Positions 48,001 to 61,151 of a DNA stretch of 64,000 bases are shown piece after piece. Numbering within the stretch: position 1 is the first letter of the stretch; each line of letters begins with the position of its first letter. The translations under genes were made by a program, and so were the position numbers. Where the stretch lies: contig NC_091871.1 in NCBI RefSeq assembly GCF_019399895.1, positions 6,477,001-6,541,000 of the forward strand, written 5' to 3'. A model generated the notes under the pieces. The model ran no database searches, had not been told where the DNA came from, and worked only from the letters and a program-made list of their open reading frames with translations. This stretch comes from Cardiocondyla obscurior. Its lineage: Eukaryota > Arthropoda > Insecta > Hymenoptera > Formicidae.

Positions 48001-51000
48001 GCATACAAGTTAATTATAATTGTTTACACATAATGATAAAATTATTTTATCCGTTTATCGTCACATTCCGAAATTAAATAACATTATCTTTCCATTTTTC
48101 TAATATTTTATACGTTTGTTTGAAATTCTGTTTACTACCGCAAACTAAATCTGAATATCGCGCATACGTTCAACGTAGGGGAGGTGTAATCCGCGCACTT
48201 TATAGTTTATTGGGGCTTAGTTGAGCTTAGTTATAATGGACTTCTTTAAAAAGAAGTCTCCGATGCACGTCGCCCGTGCCGGAATAAAATCGATACGCTT
48301 CTTTCGAGGTGGTTGTGATTCGAACGTGGAGTGCCGCAAATGATTTTACATGAGAATGGTCGAGGGCAGTCAGCGCATAATGTATCGCTCGCATAAACCG
48401 TGATTATGGAGTGGGATGCTGCGACGGGGCATTAGATTACCCTGAATCTTTTCCGTAAATAAAAAAAAAATAACTAACGTGTCAAAAAAATTTTAATCGA
48501 ACTAACTATTAAAAATTGAAATGTTTTTTTTTCTTTTTTATATATAATCTTTTTATGTTGTAAACGGATAAAGATGTGCAGTTTCTGATTCACGTTGTGT
48601 ATTTGTGGGCACGAACTTGAGGGAGCCCTTCGTGCTGCGATAGGGGTCAGGGGTACGAACGAGACATGCATGGGGTTGGCGAGATTAATCCGCGATTTGC
48701 ATCCAGGCGCATCTGCTCCCTCGGTTCAGACAATCCCTGACCTGAAAATCGGCGCGAGAAGTCTCTCGGGGATGATTTATGTACAGAAAGATATGACAGT
48801 CCGTCTAGAATATAACGTCAGTATTTTCCAAGAATGTGGATAAGATAACTTATCTAATATGCGTTAAACTATTATTGTAACCAAGACGATATTTCTTAGA
48901 TCGACGAATCTAATCAACGCGGTTTAAAATTATTTTACAAAACATTTTGACGCATAAAACGTTTTACAAATATTAACAATTTATTTGTATAGACTATTAA
49001 AGTTACGAATTACTCCTTTTCGTTTATATCGGTTTGCAAAAATGTGCCTGGCAATTTTTACGTGGACTGTACTGCGACGGAAGCTTCCTTCCTGGAAGTC
49101 TTGATTAAAATGGCAAACGAAAAGCGCGCATAGAAAGATCCGACGCATGAGCAACAGCTGGATCAGTTCCCTGGAGCACATTTGCAGAACAGAATTCTCC
49201 TCTTATATCGACGCGCCGCGGTGTCTTCCTCCTGAAATAAAAGCCCATGGCTTGACAATGCCGGATTAAACTCGTACAAAGCGAACTGCCTCTCTCATTC
49301 TCCGGGCTCTCCTTCCTCCCCGTTCTCCCCTTTGCACTCGCGCTCCAGATTGCGTAGAATCGAGAAAGAATCGTGATTTCACCTTCACGGTAAAGTTGAA
49401 ATAATCGGGCTTAAAGAGACAGGTCAGGGGGGAGAGAAGGGGAGGAAACCTGCGGGCGAGCGAAGTTCAAAGTTCGAAGTGTACGTTTCGAGCCATTTGT
49501 TAAGAATAGAAACCGGACCACCTTGCCCAACTTTCTTCTTCAAGCCGGCTCGAAGTTCTTAATCACGAGTTTCGAGTCTCTCATTAATCTCTTGAGGAAG
49601 TTTAATTATTATTTCATCCTTGTCATTACGGAAATGACTCCTTTCCTACTTTCCAAAGGGAAAATATCTGACTTACTGCTTTTCGTAAAACTCAGCCCGA
49701 CGCTCGTGCGCGTCGCGGAAATAACATCCGTGCCGATAAGAAATTAATCTGCCGGCGTCTCTCTTTGATCATTTCCAAACCGAGAGCGCGATTCTCGCGC
49801 CGCTGAGCTTGTTCACATAACGTACGCGCGTTACGTCAAGGGTGCGGGTAATTAACATCCCTTGTAATATATATCGAACGGCTTTTGGGGCTGGCACCTT
49901 GGTCGAATTTAAAAGCGAATGGAAAGGGTGCGCCGCGCGCCAGCTTCAGCTGCGAATCGCATTAATCACTCAAACTTTATACACACTTTTGAAACGCGTA
50001 TCAAGTCTCCATGCCTTCTGCGAAGAAAGAAACATTGTGTCTAACGCTTTTTTTCTAAATTGATGCTTGCAAGTTTATAAAAAAATGATAAAAGAAAATT
50101 AATTGTTTGTAAGGAAAACAAGTGTTGCAAACAGGGTCGATTAATACATAGAATCGCATTTTATTTGTTGGAATTAAATAAATAGACGTGTGTCGATCTG
50201 TAACGTGAAAAAGGATGCACACGAGTGAATAATGGACACCGCCTGCTAATGACACGAATCGCGCTTCGAGGGTGCTTCAAATGTACCCTCGTATCACGCA
50301 CAGGACGTTCAACCAACAAACGGAACCGGCGTGGCGTTGCGATAAACATGTCACTTGCCAAGTATCAAATATTTATCATAAAGCGCGTAACTTACACGCC
50401 CAAGCTAAGTTTCAGTTTTTTTTATCTTTTTTTTTTTAATTACGTATTTTACTTTATTAATTTCAATTTTATTGAATATTTGTAACAATTCCTACAAACT
50501 TATTTGTTTTATTACTTACGATATCTTGTCAGATTATTTTCTCGCTCTGATAATTTTATGCACCGTAACGACACTAAATTACGTAAAACAAAACCACAAA
50601 TTTGCGTCGTGGAATGTGAATGCGGATTCTCACATGTCACAATGCTTTTTCAAGGATTAAGAAGGGTTAAAGGTTTTTACCGCTGAAGTGAGTCTCCGAG
50701 GACCAGGGGGTTAAATCCGGTCTCGTGGCTATATTAATAGCTCTTCTCTCGAATTGATAGACCCCCTTCCGTAGGCACAGCGGGAAGATAACTCATATTT
50801 TATCCCCTATTGGTTCCCGTGGGAGTGGATAAGAGTTTGACGACCAGCTGAGGTCGGGTGGCTTTTTTCAGCCAGCTCGGCGAAGGCTCGGCTCGACAGG
50901 CTGCTGATAAGGCAAAGGAAGAATAATTTTCTACACTATTCGCAAAATGTATGGCTTACTCGATATACGTTCTTATCACAAAAACCTTTTCTGTTGATAA

Positions 51001-53147
51001 GCTAAAATTAAATCACAAAAATCTTTTCTGTTAATAAGCTAAAATTAAAGTAAGTTTTTTGTTTGTTTTTTATTTATTATTTTTTTTATTTTACATAAAG
51101 TTACATTTACTGCAACTTTCGCAACAAATTTGGTAGCTACTTCTTATTCAGAAGGCAAACAAATATTAATTAATTTTTGTCGCGTAAATATTACTTTCTT
51201 TTTTTCAAAGCAATTACTTACAAACTTTTCCCCCCCAAAAAAAATAATAAAATTCCAACACTACTATTTTTCAGAGCTGATTCGGTGACATGGAACCCAC
51301 ACAAACTGATGGGTGCCTTGCTTCAATGTTCCTCCATTCACTTCAAGGAAGACGTGAGTTACCAAATTAAACATAATTAAAATAGCATTTTTATTAAAAA
51401 AAAAAAAAAATCCAACTCGCAAAAATTACAATTATTAACAGCACAATATGTTTGATTACCGGAAGTGTTAGAAAAATAAATTTGAAAGCAATTGAAAATA
51501 TCGCCGTGAATAAATGTCGACCGCGCCGCGCACCCACGACGCGCTTTCAAGACGTTGCACTTTTCGAAAAATCCTCCCCATTTCTGGGCGCGCTGAAATT
51601 CCTGCATCGCGTAAGGGCAACGGGACAACACTGGTCGCATTCCGAGGGGTAGACCTACGTGCCGGGGTGCTTGGCACTGCAGGAATTTAATTAAACTAAG
51701 AGATAACATATGTTGCCGTCCGTCTACGGCTCCTGGGAGGGTCCAACCCCCCACGCGTTCTCAGTTATTGCTAACGCCGAACTTCCCCTTCGGATATTAA
51801 AATTCCGTGCACCGGCTGCCGCGAAATATCGGGGCTCGCAGGGGAGAGAGGGACGCATTCATCGGGCCACGATGCCGTTGACATTGAGGCGTAGTGTCCA
51901 AGGGACGCTTCGTTAACATTGACAATCGCATTGTTTTATCTAATAATTGATCTCTTTCTTTCTTCCTCTCTCCGAAGTTGGGCGTATGAAAATACTTGGC
52001 GAGTGGAACACTCGCTGGCGATTTAAATGTCAATGTTACGCGCGGCTCTCTGCGCGACGCGGATTTATTTACGAACGCGATCGAAGAATAATCTTGCCTG
52101 GAACAACGGCGGCCCATAATGGGGAGTACAACATTGGAGAGATGTATCCGCCATTTTGTAAATTCAATATCCTGAGTATTCCTCCTCGCGCGCATGTGTT
52201 GAAGCGTCGTATCGACCCAGACGGACTCGCCCTCTTCCTCCTCCGGCGGCCTGTCAATCGTAAATTGTGCGAAACAATTCCGGAAACGCTTCGTTATCAA
52301 GGAAAAGAAAAAAAATGTCGCAGGCGCTCGTCGGTTTTGAAAGCGAGAGCTGTTTTTCCATTTTGCAGGGGCTGCTCATCAGCTGTAACCAAATGTCCGC
52401 GGAATATTTGTTTATGACGGACAAGCTGTACGACGTGAGGTACGACACTGGCGATAAGGTTATTCAATGCGGCCGTCACAATGACATTTTCAAGCTCTGG
52501 CTGCAATGGCGCGCCAAGGTATTAAATCCATTGTCGGAAAGCCGATTTTGCGCTTTCACGTTGCACGTCCGCGTTTTCTTCGGGCCGTTCAATACGCGGG
52601 CTGCGCCGCGGTAATGACTCGGGGCTGAGGGAATGAATTGTTTTTTTATTAGGGAACGGAGGGCTTTGAAAAGCACATGGACCGACTGATGGAACTTACC
52701 GAGTACATGGTCAGGCGGATCAAACAGATGTCCGACAAATATTACCTGATTCTGGAACCCGAGCTGGTGAACGTCTGCTTTTGGTATCTGCCTACTCGCG
52801 TGCGCAACATGCCGCACACCGCGGAAAGAATAAAAATCTTAGGCGAGGTGCGTGAGCTTGTATCGAGCTTCGTATATTTCAGGAGCAATAAATCCGATTT
52901 AAGCTTAACGAAAAAAGGCTTCGAAGATCATCGAAGGTATTTTAGAGTAAGGGAGAATTATTTGTACTTGCAGATATGTCCAATTCTGAAGGGTCGCATG
53001 ATGCAGGCTGGGACATTGATGGTCGGGTACCAACCGGACGATCGGCGGCCGAATTTCTTTAGGAACATTATTTCCAGCGCCGCAGTAACGGAGGCCGATA
53101 TCGATTTTCTTCTGGCCGAGATGGATCGATTGGGCCACGACTTGTAA
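39090..53147 (+). CDS. Gad1: Glutamate decarboxylase, PLP-dependent
   Basis: This enzyme converts L-glutamate to GABA and CO2; it makes GABA in insect inhibitory neurons. Nine exons have GT/AG borders and consistent phases: 39090-39147, 41718-41954, 46411-46727, 47047-47298, 47859-47926, 51275-51353, 52369-52518, 52653-52847 and 52974-53147. They total 1530 nt and 509 aa, almost identical in length to Drosophila Gad1 (510). Visible motifs are LDFHHP (about 60), HPHFFNQLSCGLD (100-112), TANTNMFTYE (about 128), APGGSISN, NATAGTT, HVDAAWGGG with the PLP-contacting Asp at about 288, and NPHKLMGALLQC with the Schiff-base Lys at about 321. SCNQMSAEYLF, DTGDKVIQCGRHNDIFKLWLQW and the C-terminal GYQPDDRRPNFFR complete the fold. 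All key residues are present. An acceptor at 39056 shows that the first coding exon is preceded by a leader intron. The 126-nt last intron is an open in-frame multiple of three. Confidence 0.97.
39148..41717 (+). other. Gad intron 1
   Basis: This 2.6-kb intron is flanked by GTAAGT and TTCGCAG. It contains an open frame at 40660-40848 without a suitable donor, plus AT-rich filler. I saw no nested gene. Confidence 0.7.
41955..46410 (+). other. Gad intron 2
   Basis: This is the largest Gad intron (4.5 kb). It contains GC-richer islands at about 42150-42960, 43560-43900 and 44640-45400. It also has an (AATA)n run near 43330-43360, a (GA)n microsatellite at 45944-45961, and a TAAT- and E-box-rich stretch at about 46185-46280. 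That last stretch (AATTACC, CACTTG, GGTAATTAATT) looks like intronic enhancer DNA. No nested coding gene was identified. Confidence 0.6.
45944..45961. repeat. (GA)n microsatellite in Gad intron 2
   Basis: Eight to nine GA dinucleotides in a row are followed by an imperfect AACGAGAGG tail. Confidence 0.9.
47927..51274 (+). other. Gad intron 5 with a 37-bp tandem duplication
   Basis: This 3.3-kb intron separates the AAWGGG and NPHK exons, interrupting an Arg codon (CG|A). It contains two adjacent 37-bp units (50975-51011 and 51012-51048; ATCACAAAAA...TTTTCTGTT...AAATTAA) differing at two positions. CpG-rich patches at 49280-49480 and 49700-49960 show no recognisable exons. Confidence 0.65.
51354..52368 (+). 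other. Gad intron 6
   Basis: This 1.0-kb intron lies between the HFKED and GLLISC codons. It carries fairly long open frames on both strands (up to 167 codons on minus at 52300-51797). They overlap each other and show no domain, so I treat them as chance frames in GC-rich DNA. Confidence 0.65.
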
Positions 53148-55954
53148 GAATTCTGTCCACATATTCATTAATCGTACGATGTGCAGAAATTAGCCGACTG
53201 GTACACGCGTTTTTGGCGACATCGCATTCGCAAAATTTGTCTGGGTGTATTATTATTATTTTTTTATTTATTTTTTTTTTTGCGACATGTTTCTAAAAAG
53301 ATTAGAAATTGGAGACTCGGGTCACAAATTCAGAATCACCAATACGTAAGATATACGGTGCTTAGGCGGTTTTAATGTTACGATAGAAGAAAACGTCAGT
53401 ATCGATTCCCGATTTTATTTCTTCCAAGTTATTTCTTTTTTTCCAGATACTTATTACATTTTAATGACGATTCGTTATTAATTTTGTTTTAAGAACGGTT
53501 TTAATGAGATGGTTTTTATTGACTAATTAAAAGAATTTTAAAAACTTTATATTTTAATTAAAATAAATCGATGTGCTGTATTTTATTAGTACGTCGAAAG
53601 GGAATATTTAATTTCGATCTCATTATCGAACGGAAGAGAAAGCGATGATGTTAGTAAAGAATCGATGTGTAGTTGAATGCTTCTTTATTCTGACCAGTTT
53701 TCAGCAGCTACCTGCACGTCGAGATATATGTAGTACATAAGTTTTCTAGATTAACGAAATACACGGCATATCCAAAGAAAAAAAACGAAGTTGAATGAAT
53801 CAAGTTACAAAGTTAATAACGCTTCCGGCCGTAAGCTACGCAGATTCGTTATTTTTTGCTGTTCGATAATAATTAAAATCATTAATGAAGATATCAATCG
53901 TTCATTAATTGAAGCAATAATGATAACGTACATCCGCTCTCCAATTAAAACATTGAAAGGTTTTCATCTGAAAACGCGGATTAAAATATTAGTCAAAATT
54001 AGTATAATTTTACGAGCAATTTATTAAATTAGTTTCGAAGGATTTAGATATAAAGTTACGAATGTGTTGACTATTATACATAAAACTTGTTAACAATTTT
54101 TATATAATTTATTAGAAGATTCTACAATTTATTATGTGTTATTAGCTTCTATTAATTTTTTTTTTGTCTTAATAATTATCTCGAATATTTCTGAGACTAT
54201 TAATAGCTTTAATAACTTGATTACAGTTACGTGATTAACTTTGCTCGTCGACTTGTTGAAAATGATAAAAGTTATATTAATTGTGCAAAAAAATCTAGAT
54301 TTGAATTCAAGTATATTTAAACATATTTATCGCAATTTAATCAGAATCTGCAGTTTGTCCATAATATACTAAAACGAAAGCAACATTTTTGGACAATGTA
54401 AAAATTCCAGTTAGAGTGTAAATTATAAACGCTGTAGCTAATCTGTCGGAGCTTAGGTGTTGCTCTGTCCCCATTGTGCGATTTGCAACGAATCGTCAGC
54501 CGCGACAGCTACGAGAATAGAAGATTTTTATCCCCGTGGCGTTAGGGATAGATAGCGCGTATATTACTTTTCATAGCAGATATATTTATTACCGAGCGTT
54601 ATTCCGTTGGGATATTAACGAAGTTTATAATTTATCAATCGTTCGCAAAGATAACGTTACGAGAGATGGACTTCATCTGTTATATACAAAAAAAATATAT
54701 ATGTATATTATAATTTGCCGTTAATCAATTCAAATCGAAAGGAGAGTACTAATATATATTTAATATAGATATATATATACATATAAAGTATAAATATATA
54801 AATATATCAAAGCATATATTATATATATTTAGTGTTGAAGTTTTAAGAATTCAATACACAAACCCATGAAAGTACACGCTTTTTCGAATATTCGTGCGAA
54901 TGGTTGTCGTTTATGATCAGTTCGTTGATTCTGTTAGAAAATCGGTCGTTTCATTCGAACGCCACGAACGTACTATTGAAAGTAATGATTGCACGTCACA
55001 ATCGTGAATTGCAACAATCATTTTCAATATTTTAAATCTCGCGTTGATCCTCGAAAAAAAAAAAAAAAAGAAAATAAAGAGTAATTTTCCGTACAATATT
55101 AATTATGTAGTATCAATTATAACTTTTGTTTTTTTTTTTTTTTTTATATTCGTGATCGTTATTTCACATTATATTAATGATTGCATAACGTATATTATAC
55201 AGACACAGTGGACTTATTATTACGAATCACATTTCGATTCGTTTAACACTTACAATAAAACAATTCAATAGATTTCGATTCACTCGCCAATACGGAATAA
55301 CAGAAAAAGATATTTAAAGTAAGTAATATGAAAATATCTAGATGTAATTATACAAGAATTATAAGTGTATTTATGTACACCGTGCATCTTCAGATTACAT
55401 CACGATTTAAACCGCGTCTCCTCTTTACTTAGTCGACGGACTGATTTGCTATGGCACTTATTGTTAGTTACAATTGAAAATGAATATATTTGAATGGGAA
55501 AGCGCAGCTAGTGCCGGGATTAAATTGATACGTTATCAATCGAAGTAGAAAGCAATCAATAATATCCCATACGTGAAATTTAATGCAGAAGAATATTTTT
55601 AATCCCACGTACTTAACTGGAAGCTCTTGGCTGATGGATCACAGCGGGTGATGTCAATTCAACTTGAAGTGTTTGTAATATGTAAAATATGAAGCGCATT
55701 ATATATACCTGCTGAACTCTGTCTCAACGAAACAAATAACGACAAAATTGATTAATAATTCTGAACAAAGAGCATCGTTCCCGAGTGGAAATTGATTTCC
55801 ACCGTTACCTAATAATTAATCAGCCAATTCGTGGCCGTCTAGCAAAATTGTCCAGCAACGAGCCAGAAATGTAACGTTCGAATCGTCCAAGTATCACGCA
55901 ATTATTTCTAATTAATGACGAGCTAGATGTCTAAGAAATGTCTATGAAAAAGCT
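53148..55954. other. Gad 3' flank and AT-rich intergenic DNA
   Basis: No gene was recognised. It contains TATA/ATAT-rich runs (54755-54830) and two homopolymer runs (about 55055 and 55130). A directly repeated AGCTAGATGTCTAA lies at 55921 and 55951, the second copy at the MITE border. Confidence 0.5.
53562..53567 (+). terminator. Candidate Gad polyadenylation signal
   Basis: An AATAAA lies about 415 nt after the Gad stop codon. Other A/T-rich sites are nearby, so the choice is uncertain. Confidence 0.3.
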
Positions 55955-56241
55955 AGATGTCTAAACGTTTTTCGCCGCGTAACTAGTCTACTGTTCGTTA
56001 TGGTTTATCTAACACGTGCTCGACTGCGGAAACCGTCGGGCCCGACGATCGTTGCGGTAGTTTGAGTACGTGCGTGTGTTTATATCAGCCGGCAGTTTTC
56101 GCATTCCAAGTTCGCAAGGTGGAGAACGCGCGGGCAGAGGACGGCGAAAACTGGATTGCCCGTCGAATTCGGCAGTCGAATTTTGCGTAAGGTCAGAACA
56201 CAACAGTAAACAAGTACGCGGTGAAAAAAGTTTAGATGTCT
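55955..56241 (+). mobile_element. 287-bp MITE-like element (copy 2)
   Basis: The ends are inverted: AGATGTCTAAACGTTTTTCGC at the left pairs with the complement of GCGGTGAAAAAAGTTTAGATGTCT at the right. Similarity between the arms extends about 75 bp (TACTGTT, CGACTGC). It matches copy 1 at 27275-27563 in reverse orientation. There is no coding capacity, and the superfamily is unassigned. Confidence 0.8.
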
Positions 56242-58430
56242 ATTCAGATAAATGGTCCTCCGCGCTGGACGATGACTAGACGATCGATACTAGACGGATT
56301 TTGTTTCTTTCTTTTTTTTTTTTTAATGACAACTTTATTTTTCGAAGTCAGTGCGCGATCTAATTACTAGCAGAAAATCAGATTAGCTAGGTAAATTTCT
56401 ACTCGGGTTTTTTAAAGCATATATATATATTTTTTTTTTTTTAATAAAAAGATATGTTATTGTGCATAAAAGCATCAAAATTTGTGTAAAACAAACAGCT
56501 CCTTGTTAATTATTTTTTGCAATAAATTTACGGAATTAAACCGTATTTGTATTTTGATGCAAAGTTCAAGCAATTCCATTTGCAATCACTGTGCGCCGGA
56601 GAAAGGACAAAATGTATTTTTTGAAGAGAAAAATGAATTAAACTATTCATCTGACCAGTAAATCGATACCTGTAAAGAAGATCTCTATCGAATCATTGTT
56701 AATTATTATTCATAATTCTATCAGCGTTGCGAGTTTTTTTAGACATAGTCGTTGGTACTGCCGACATAGTAATCAATACTACTCACGAACGAATCTCTCG
56801 TAATTAAAAAACGTCTTATTGATTCCCGTGTAAATGATCGATTTTTTAAGCAAAGAGTGATATATTTGTACGGAAAGTGTATACTCGTCCCTGTAGACTC
56901 CCGATCGTTTAATTTGCTCCCGTATAATTAGCAGATGTATTAACGCGTTAGCCCCTGCAAAGGTTTTCTCCGAGATGTGCAAAACATCTTTGCACGTTCC
57001 CGCGGCCGAAGTAAAACGAATATTAGCAATAGTATTAACATAGCGAGGTAATAAAATAATATTGATTAGGTTAATAAAAGCAGCTTGTACAATTAAAATT
57101 TTAGAGCTGCATATCTTGCATTAAGTTTTCGGAGATAATTAATAAATCGTGTTAGAAAGTTTGTATATAAAATGCCATTTAAATGCGTGTAAATACTTTA
57201 ATATATTATTGGCGCGATATAATAATTTTTTAATATAAACTTTATTTTTTTTTAAATTAAATTCCATTTAACTTTTCTTTTTTTTTTATGTATTATGCAC
57301 ATTTATAAAGACGCACTGCACAGTTTACATTTTCTTGCTCTTCCTGCGCTTTGCTTTAATATTAATATATGTTGCATTGCACGTATCGAATTCTGATCTA
57401 ACGTTACGTTTAAAGCACCAAATCGGCGATACTTATCGGTCTGTTTTGCCCATCTTCGACGTCGACAGTCTACATCGACGAGAAATACGTATGTATGTAA
57501 TAAAAAAAAAAACCTCGAACAACTCATTTACGTCGATTATGTTAACGGAGTAGAACGTTCTGTCTGTCGTTCCGACAAACGGTGATCGGTATAATAAAGT
57601 TTACTTTGCCGGCGATTTATCGCGCCGACCTTAGACGATCGTCGATCTCGTTAATTATTAGTCTAATTATTAGTCTAAGTTGGTAAAGAGACGAAAGCAA
57701 CAACAAAGTCCCATGTCTTCCAAACGATGAGAGTATTGATTAGCATTTAGCGTGAGAAACACCTCGAGATACTTTCGGGGAGAAAGCTGTCCTTGTATAC
57801 TGTAATGAGAAATACATTTATATATATACATATATACATAGAGAAAAAAAATATATATATGTACATGCGTGTGCATAAAATGTCGTTGATATGTGAACGA
57901 GAAGCGAAAGTTAAGAGTGTGCGCGGCGATGTAGAGATATTTGCTGGCACATAACTATGTTGTTCGAATACCGCCTAATTGCCCTTATTATCCACTGTAT
58001 ATCAATGTCTAATAAACTGCTGTTATCCCAAATTATCGATACGCACATTGTCCCCCTGCGTTTCTCCTTTCTTCGGAGATAAGATTAAGACTCGCGCATT
58101 AAATGTACATACAATATTTCTCAACATAAATTTTATGTAAATGTTTCAGTGAGTTCAAAAAAAAAAAAAGAAGAAGAAAAAGAAATAACTTAACGTCAAG
58201 ACAGTTCATTTCAGATTGATATAAAGGAAAGGAAAATTAATAAATCGAGATAAACACGCTAGAACACACACGTGTTACGCAACGTAAAAATTCCGTTGCA
58301 TCTGGCGTGATAAACCTAGCCGATTGAGAATCAAAGCAACGATAAAAACGACCGGTGGAATGGTCCTCGCTGCATTAATGTACGGAACTAGTTTAACCAG
58401 AGGCTAGGCAGTCCCGAGCTCGGTAAACAG
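56242..58430. other. 2.2 kb AT-rich intergenic DNA before FAH
   Basis: No exon chain or RNA gene was seen. Short open frames on both strands (for example 57335-57553) lack support. Confidence 0.5.
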
Positions 58431-58433
58431 GTG

Positions 58434-58440
58434 TATAAAT
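58434..58440 (+). promoter_or_regulatory. TATA box of the FAH gene
   Basis: TATAAAT lies 114 bp before the FAH start codon in a context of rising GC content. Transcription would start about 30 bp downstream, giving a leader of roughly 80 nt. Confidence 0.5.
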
Positions 58441-58547
58441 TATTTCCCATCCCAGTCGGGATTTCGACGCTATCGGACCGTCGTCGGCAGTATACGCTTC
58501 GAAGACCAGCCGGCTGAGCCAAGCAGTTCGTCGCGACAGCTGTAACC

Positions 58548-60850
58548 ATGAAGTCCTTCATCGATTACTCGGCATCTTGTGACTTTCCGATTGAAAATCT
58601 ACCGTACGGGATCTTCTCCGTTAAAGACAAGGTAGGCAAGACCGAACTACGTTGCGGATCGCGAAAAAAATAGTCGCGCCACGTCGTGTGACTTTGTTAT
58701 TATTGAATATAAATTAGGCATTTTTTATTTTATTTGGAATTTAAGAAATTATATTGTATGTCGCGATGAGGTATACGTAGCAGTTCCTTGCAATCTTTTG
58801 TAATGTTTCTGAGGTTAATAGAAATATTACATAATATCGAGTATGAATTGTGTATTGTATATTCCTTTGAAATGTATGTGAAAGAGTGGAATGTATGGGC
58901 TCTATTCTCGGTTACGTTCAACGCCGTCTGGTAGAAATATTTTTGTGGTTTTATCGCTTGGTATGTCGTTATCGTTCGATGGTTTTAACTCCGTCTTTAT
59001 CTTGAATTATCAGTAAATTACAATTTTTTTTTTGAAATATTAAAAAAGTACTTGTTTTTCGAGGTTTTTTTAAAAAGCAAGAATTAAAGTAATATTTTAT
59101 TAATTTATTTGTAATAAATACACTATTTGTATATTTACATATGTATAACATACATTTATTGACGATATTTCAGCCAGAGAAAAAAATAGGAGTGGCGATT
59201 GGCGACAAAATTTTAAATTTAGCTGCTATTGCAAATTATTTCGATGGGCCACTGCTGAAAAATAAACAGGATGTATTTCGTCGCGATTGTTTGAACGATT
59301 TTATGTCACTTGGGAGACCAGCTTGGCTAGAAGCAAGAGCGAAACTTCAAGAGCTGCTTTCAGCCAGTAATTCCACTTTGCAGGATCCAGAAATCCGCTC
59401 TGAGTAAGTTATCAATAATCAAAATTTAATTATAATAATTTTATAATTTTTTTTAACCACATTGTAACTATGTTAAATTTTTTTTAGGATTTTTGTCGCA
59501 CAGAAAGATGCTGTAATGCATTTGCCAGCAAAGATTGGAGATTATACCGATTTTTATTCATCTCTTAATCATGCAACGAATGTCGGCATTATGTTTCGAG
59601 GCAAAGAAAATCCATTACTGCCGAATTGGTAATTAAAAAGAAAAGTATTATTATGTATACTTTAAAAATTGTGGAAATAAGTAATCACGTGTGTATATGT
59701 ATGTAGGAAATACTTGCCTGTCGGCTATCACGGAAGAGCAAGTTCCGTTGTCGCATCAGGCACACCCATAAGAAGACCGTGTGGTCAAACGCTTCCGGTT
59801 GAAGGTGCAGCACCTGTTTTTGGGCCAAGTAGACTAATGGATTTCGAGCTCGAAGTTGCCTTTTTCGTTGGGCCACCTACAAATCTCGGCGATACTGTTC
59901 CAGCTTCTAAAGCATACGATCACATATTTGGAATGGTTTTGATGAACGATTGGAGCGGTACGATACGATTTGAAATATTTATGTTTTAATTAATTTAAAT
60001 AAATACTATTGTAATTCTTTTTTTTTTTTCTTTGTAGCTCGCGACGTACAAAAATTTGAGTACGTTCCGTTGGGACCATTTGGCTCGAAAAATTTAGGAA
60101 CCACGATATCTCCGTGGATCGTTACAATGGAAGCTCTAGAGCCTTTCAAGGTGCCAAATATGACTCAAGATCCAGAACCATTTCCATATTTGAAACATGA
60201 CGAATCGTGTAACTTTGATATTAAATTAGAAGTTGATCTTAAAAGTGAGTTGACATTTTTAAATTATTTTTGTCATATTAATTATTTTTGTATCTTATTT
60301 TGTACATAATTAATATTGTTTGTAGAATTTCTTTTAACATGTAGTTTCTTTTTTTTTAGGTCCAAGTGGTGTAGTCACAACGATATGCCGGAGCAATTTC
60401 AAATACATGTACTGGACTCCGCAACAACAATTAGCACACCATACTGTTACGGGTTGTAATATTAATCCCGGCGATTTAATGGGTTCCGGGACTATAAGTG
60501 GAAACGTACGTTTAAATATTGCTATTATTATTTGAGTTGACTATTTTTTTTTACAATTACACGTATCCAATTATAAAATATTTATAGACAACTGATTCTT
60601 ACGGATCTATGCTGGAATTAAGCTGGAAAGGCACGCATCCTATTCCTTTAAAAGACGGTACTACAAGAAAATTTCTTCAAGACAATGATGAAGTAACTAT
60701 TCGCGGTAAGTAAATAAATGTTTGCGTACACACACACACATGCAAATAAAATTATATAACTATTTATTTCTAGGGTATTGTGTTGGAGACGGCTATAGAA
60801 TTGGTTTTGGATCTTGTTCGGGTAAATTGTTGCCCGCTAACACAAAGTGA
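58548..60850 (+). CDS. Fah: Fumarylacetoacetase
   Basis: This enzyme hydrolyses 4-fumarylacetoacetate to fumarate and acetoacetate, the last step of tyrosine breakdown, in the cytosol as a homodimer. Eight exons in phase: 58548-58631, 59174-59403, 59488-59628, 59707-59957, 60038-60244, 60360-60505, 60588-60705 and 60774-60850. They total 1254 nt and 417 aa, against about 419 in human. The N-terminal SH3-like domain covers about residues 1-118 and the catalytic beta-roll the rest. Visible active-site residues fall on the mammalian numbering: Asp126 and His133 in DFYSSLNHATNVG, Glu199 and Glu201 in DFELEVAFF, and Asp233 in MNDWSARD. HGRASSVVASGTPIRRP and GSGTISG are family signatures. The start ATG has context TAACCATGA and follows a TATA box. 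Nothing suggests loss of function. The FAIM homologue starts 301 bp downstream on the same strand. Confidence 0.97.
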
Positions 60851-60974
60851 AATTAAAATAGATTAAAATTGTCTAGACATATTATACTATCTTTACTATA
60901 TTTTATTATTAAGAATTAACGCATTTTTTACTATGTATTTCTTTTAGTTTATTACAAATTTACTAATAAGGAAA

Positions 60975-60980
60975 TAAAAA
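60975..60980 (+). terminator. Candidate FAH polyadenylation signal
   Basis: AATAAA lies about 125 nt after the FAH stop codon and is followed by an A-rich run. It lies before the FAIM start, so the two genes have separate transcripts. Confidence 0.45.
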
Positions 60981-61151
60981 AAAAAGCATTGACATTTGAT
61001 ATTAATTTAATATTGTATACAGTTTATTGTATTACACTCCACGAAAAAACATTATGTGGTATGACGTATGAAATAACTCGATTATTGATTGAGAATAGTC
61101 GCGCTGAGGTCGATCAATAAGGAGGCCAGTACAGGTGCAGGCAGTAGAAAC

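Noticed and set aside
51797..52417. 156-167-codon frames in Gad intron 6
   Set aside because: They are overlapping frames on opposite strands in intron DNA, with no domain or splice support.
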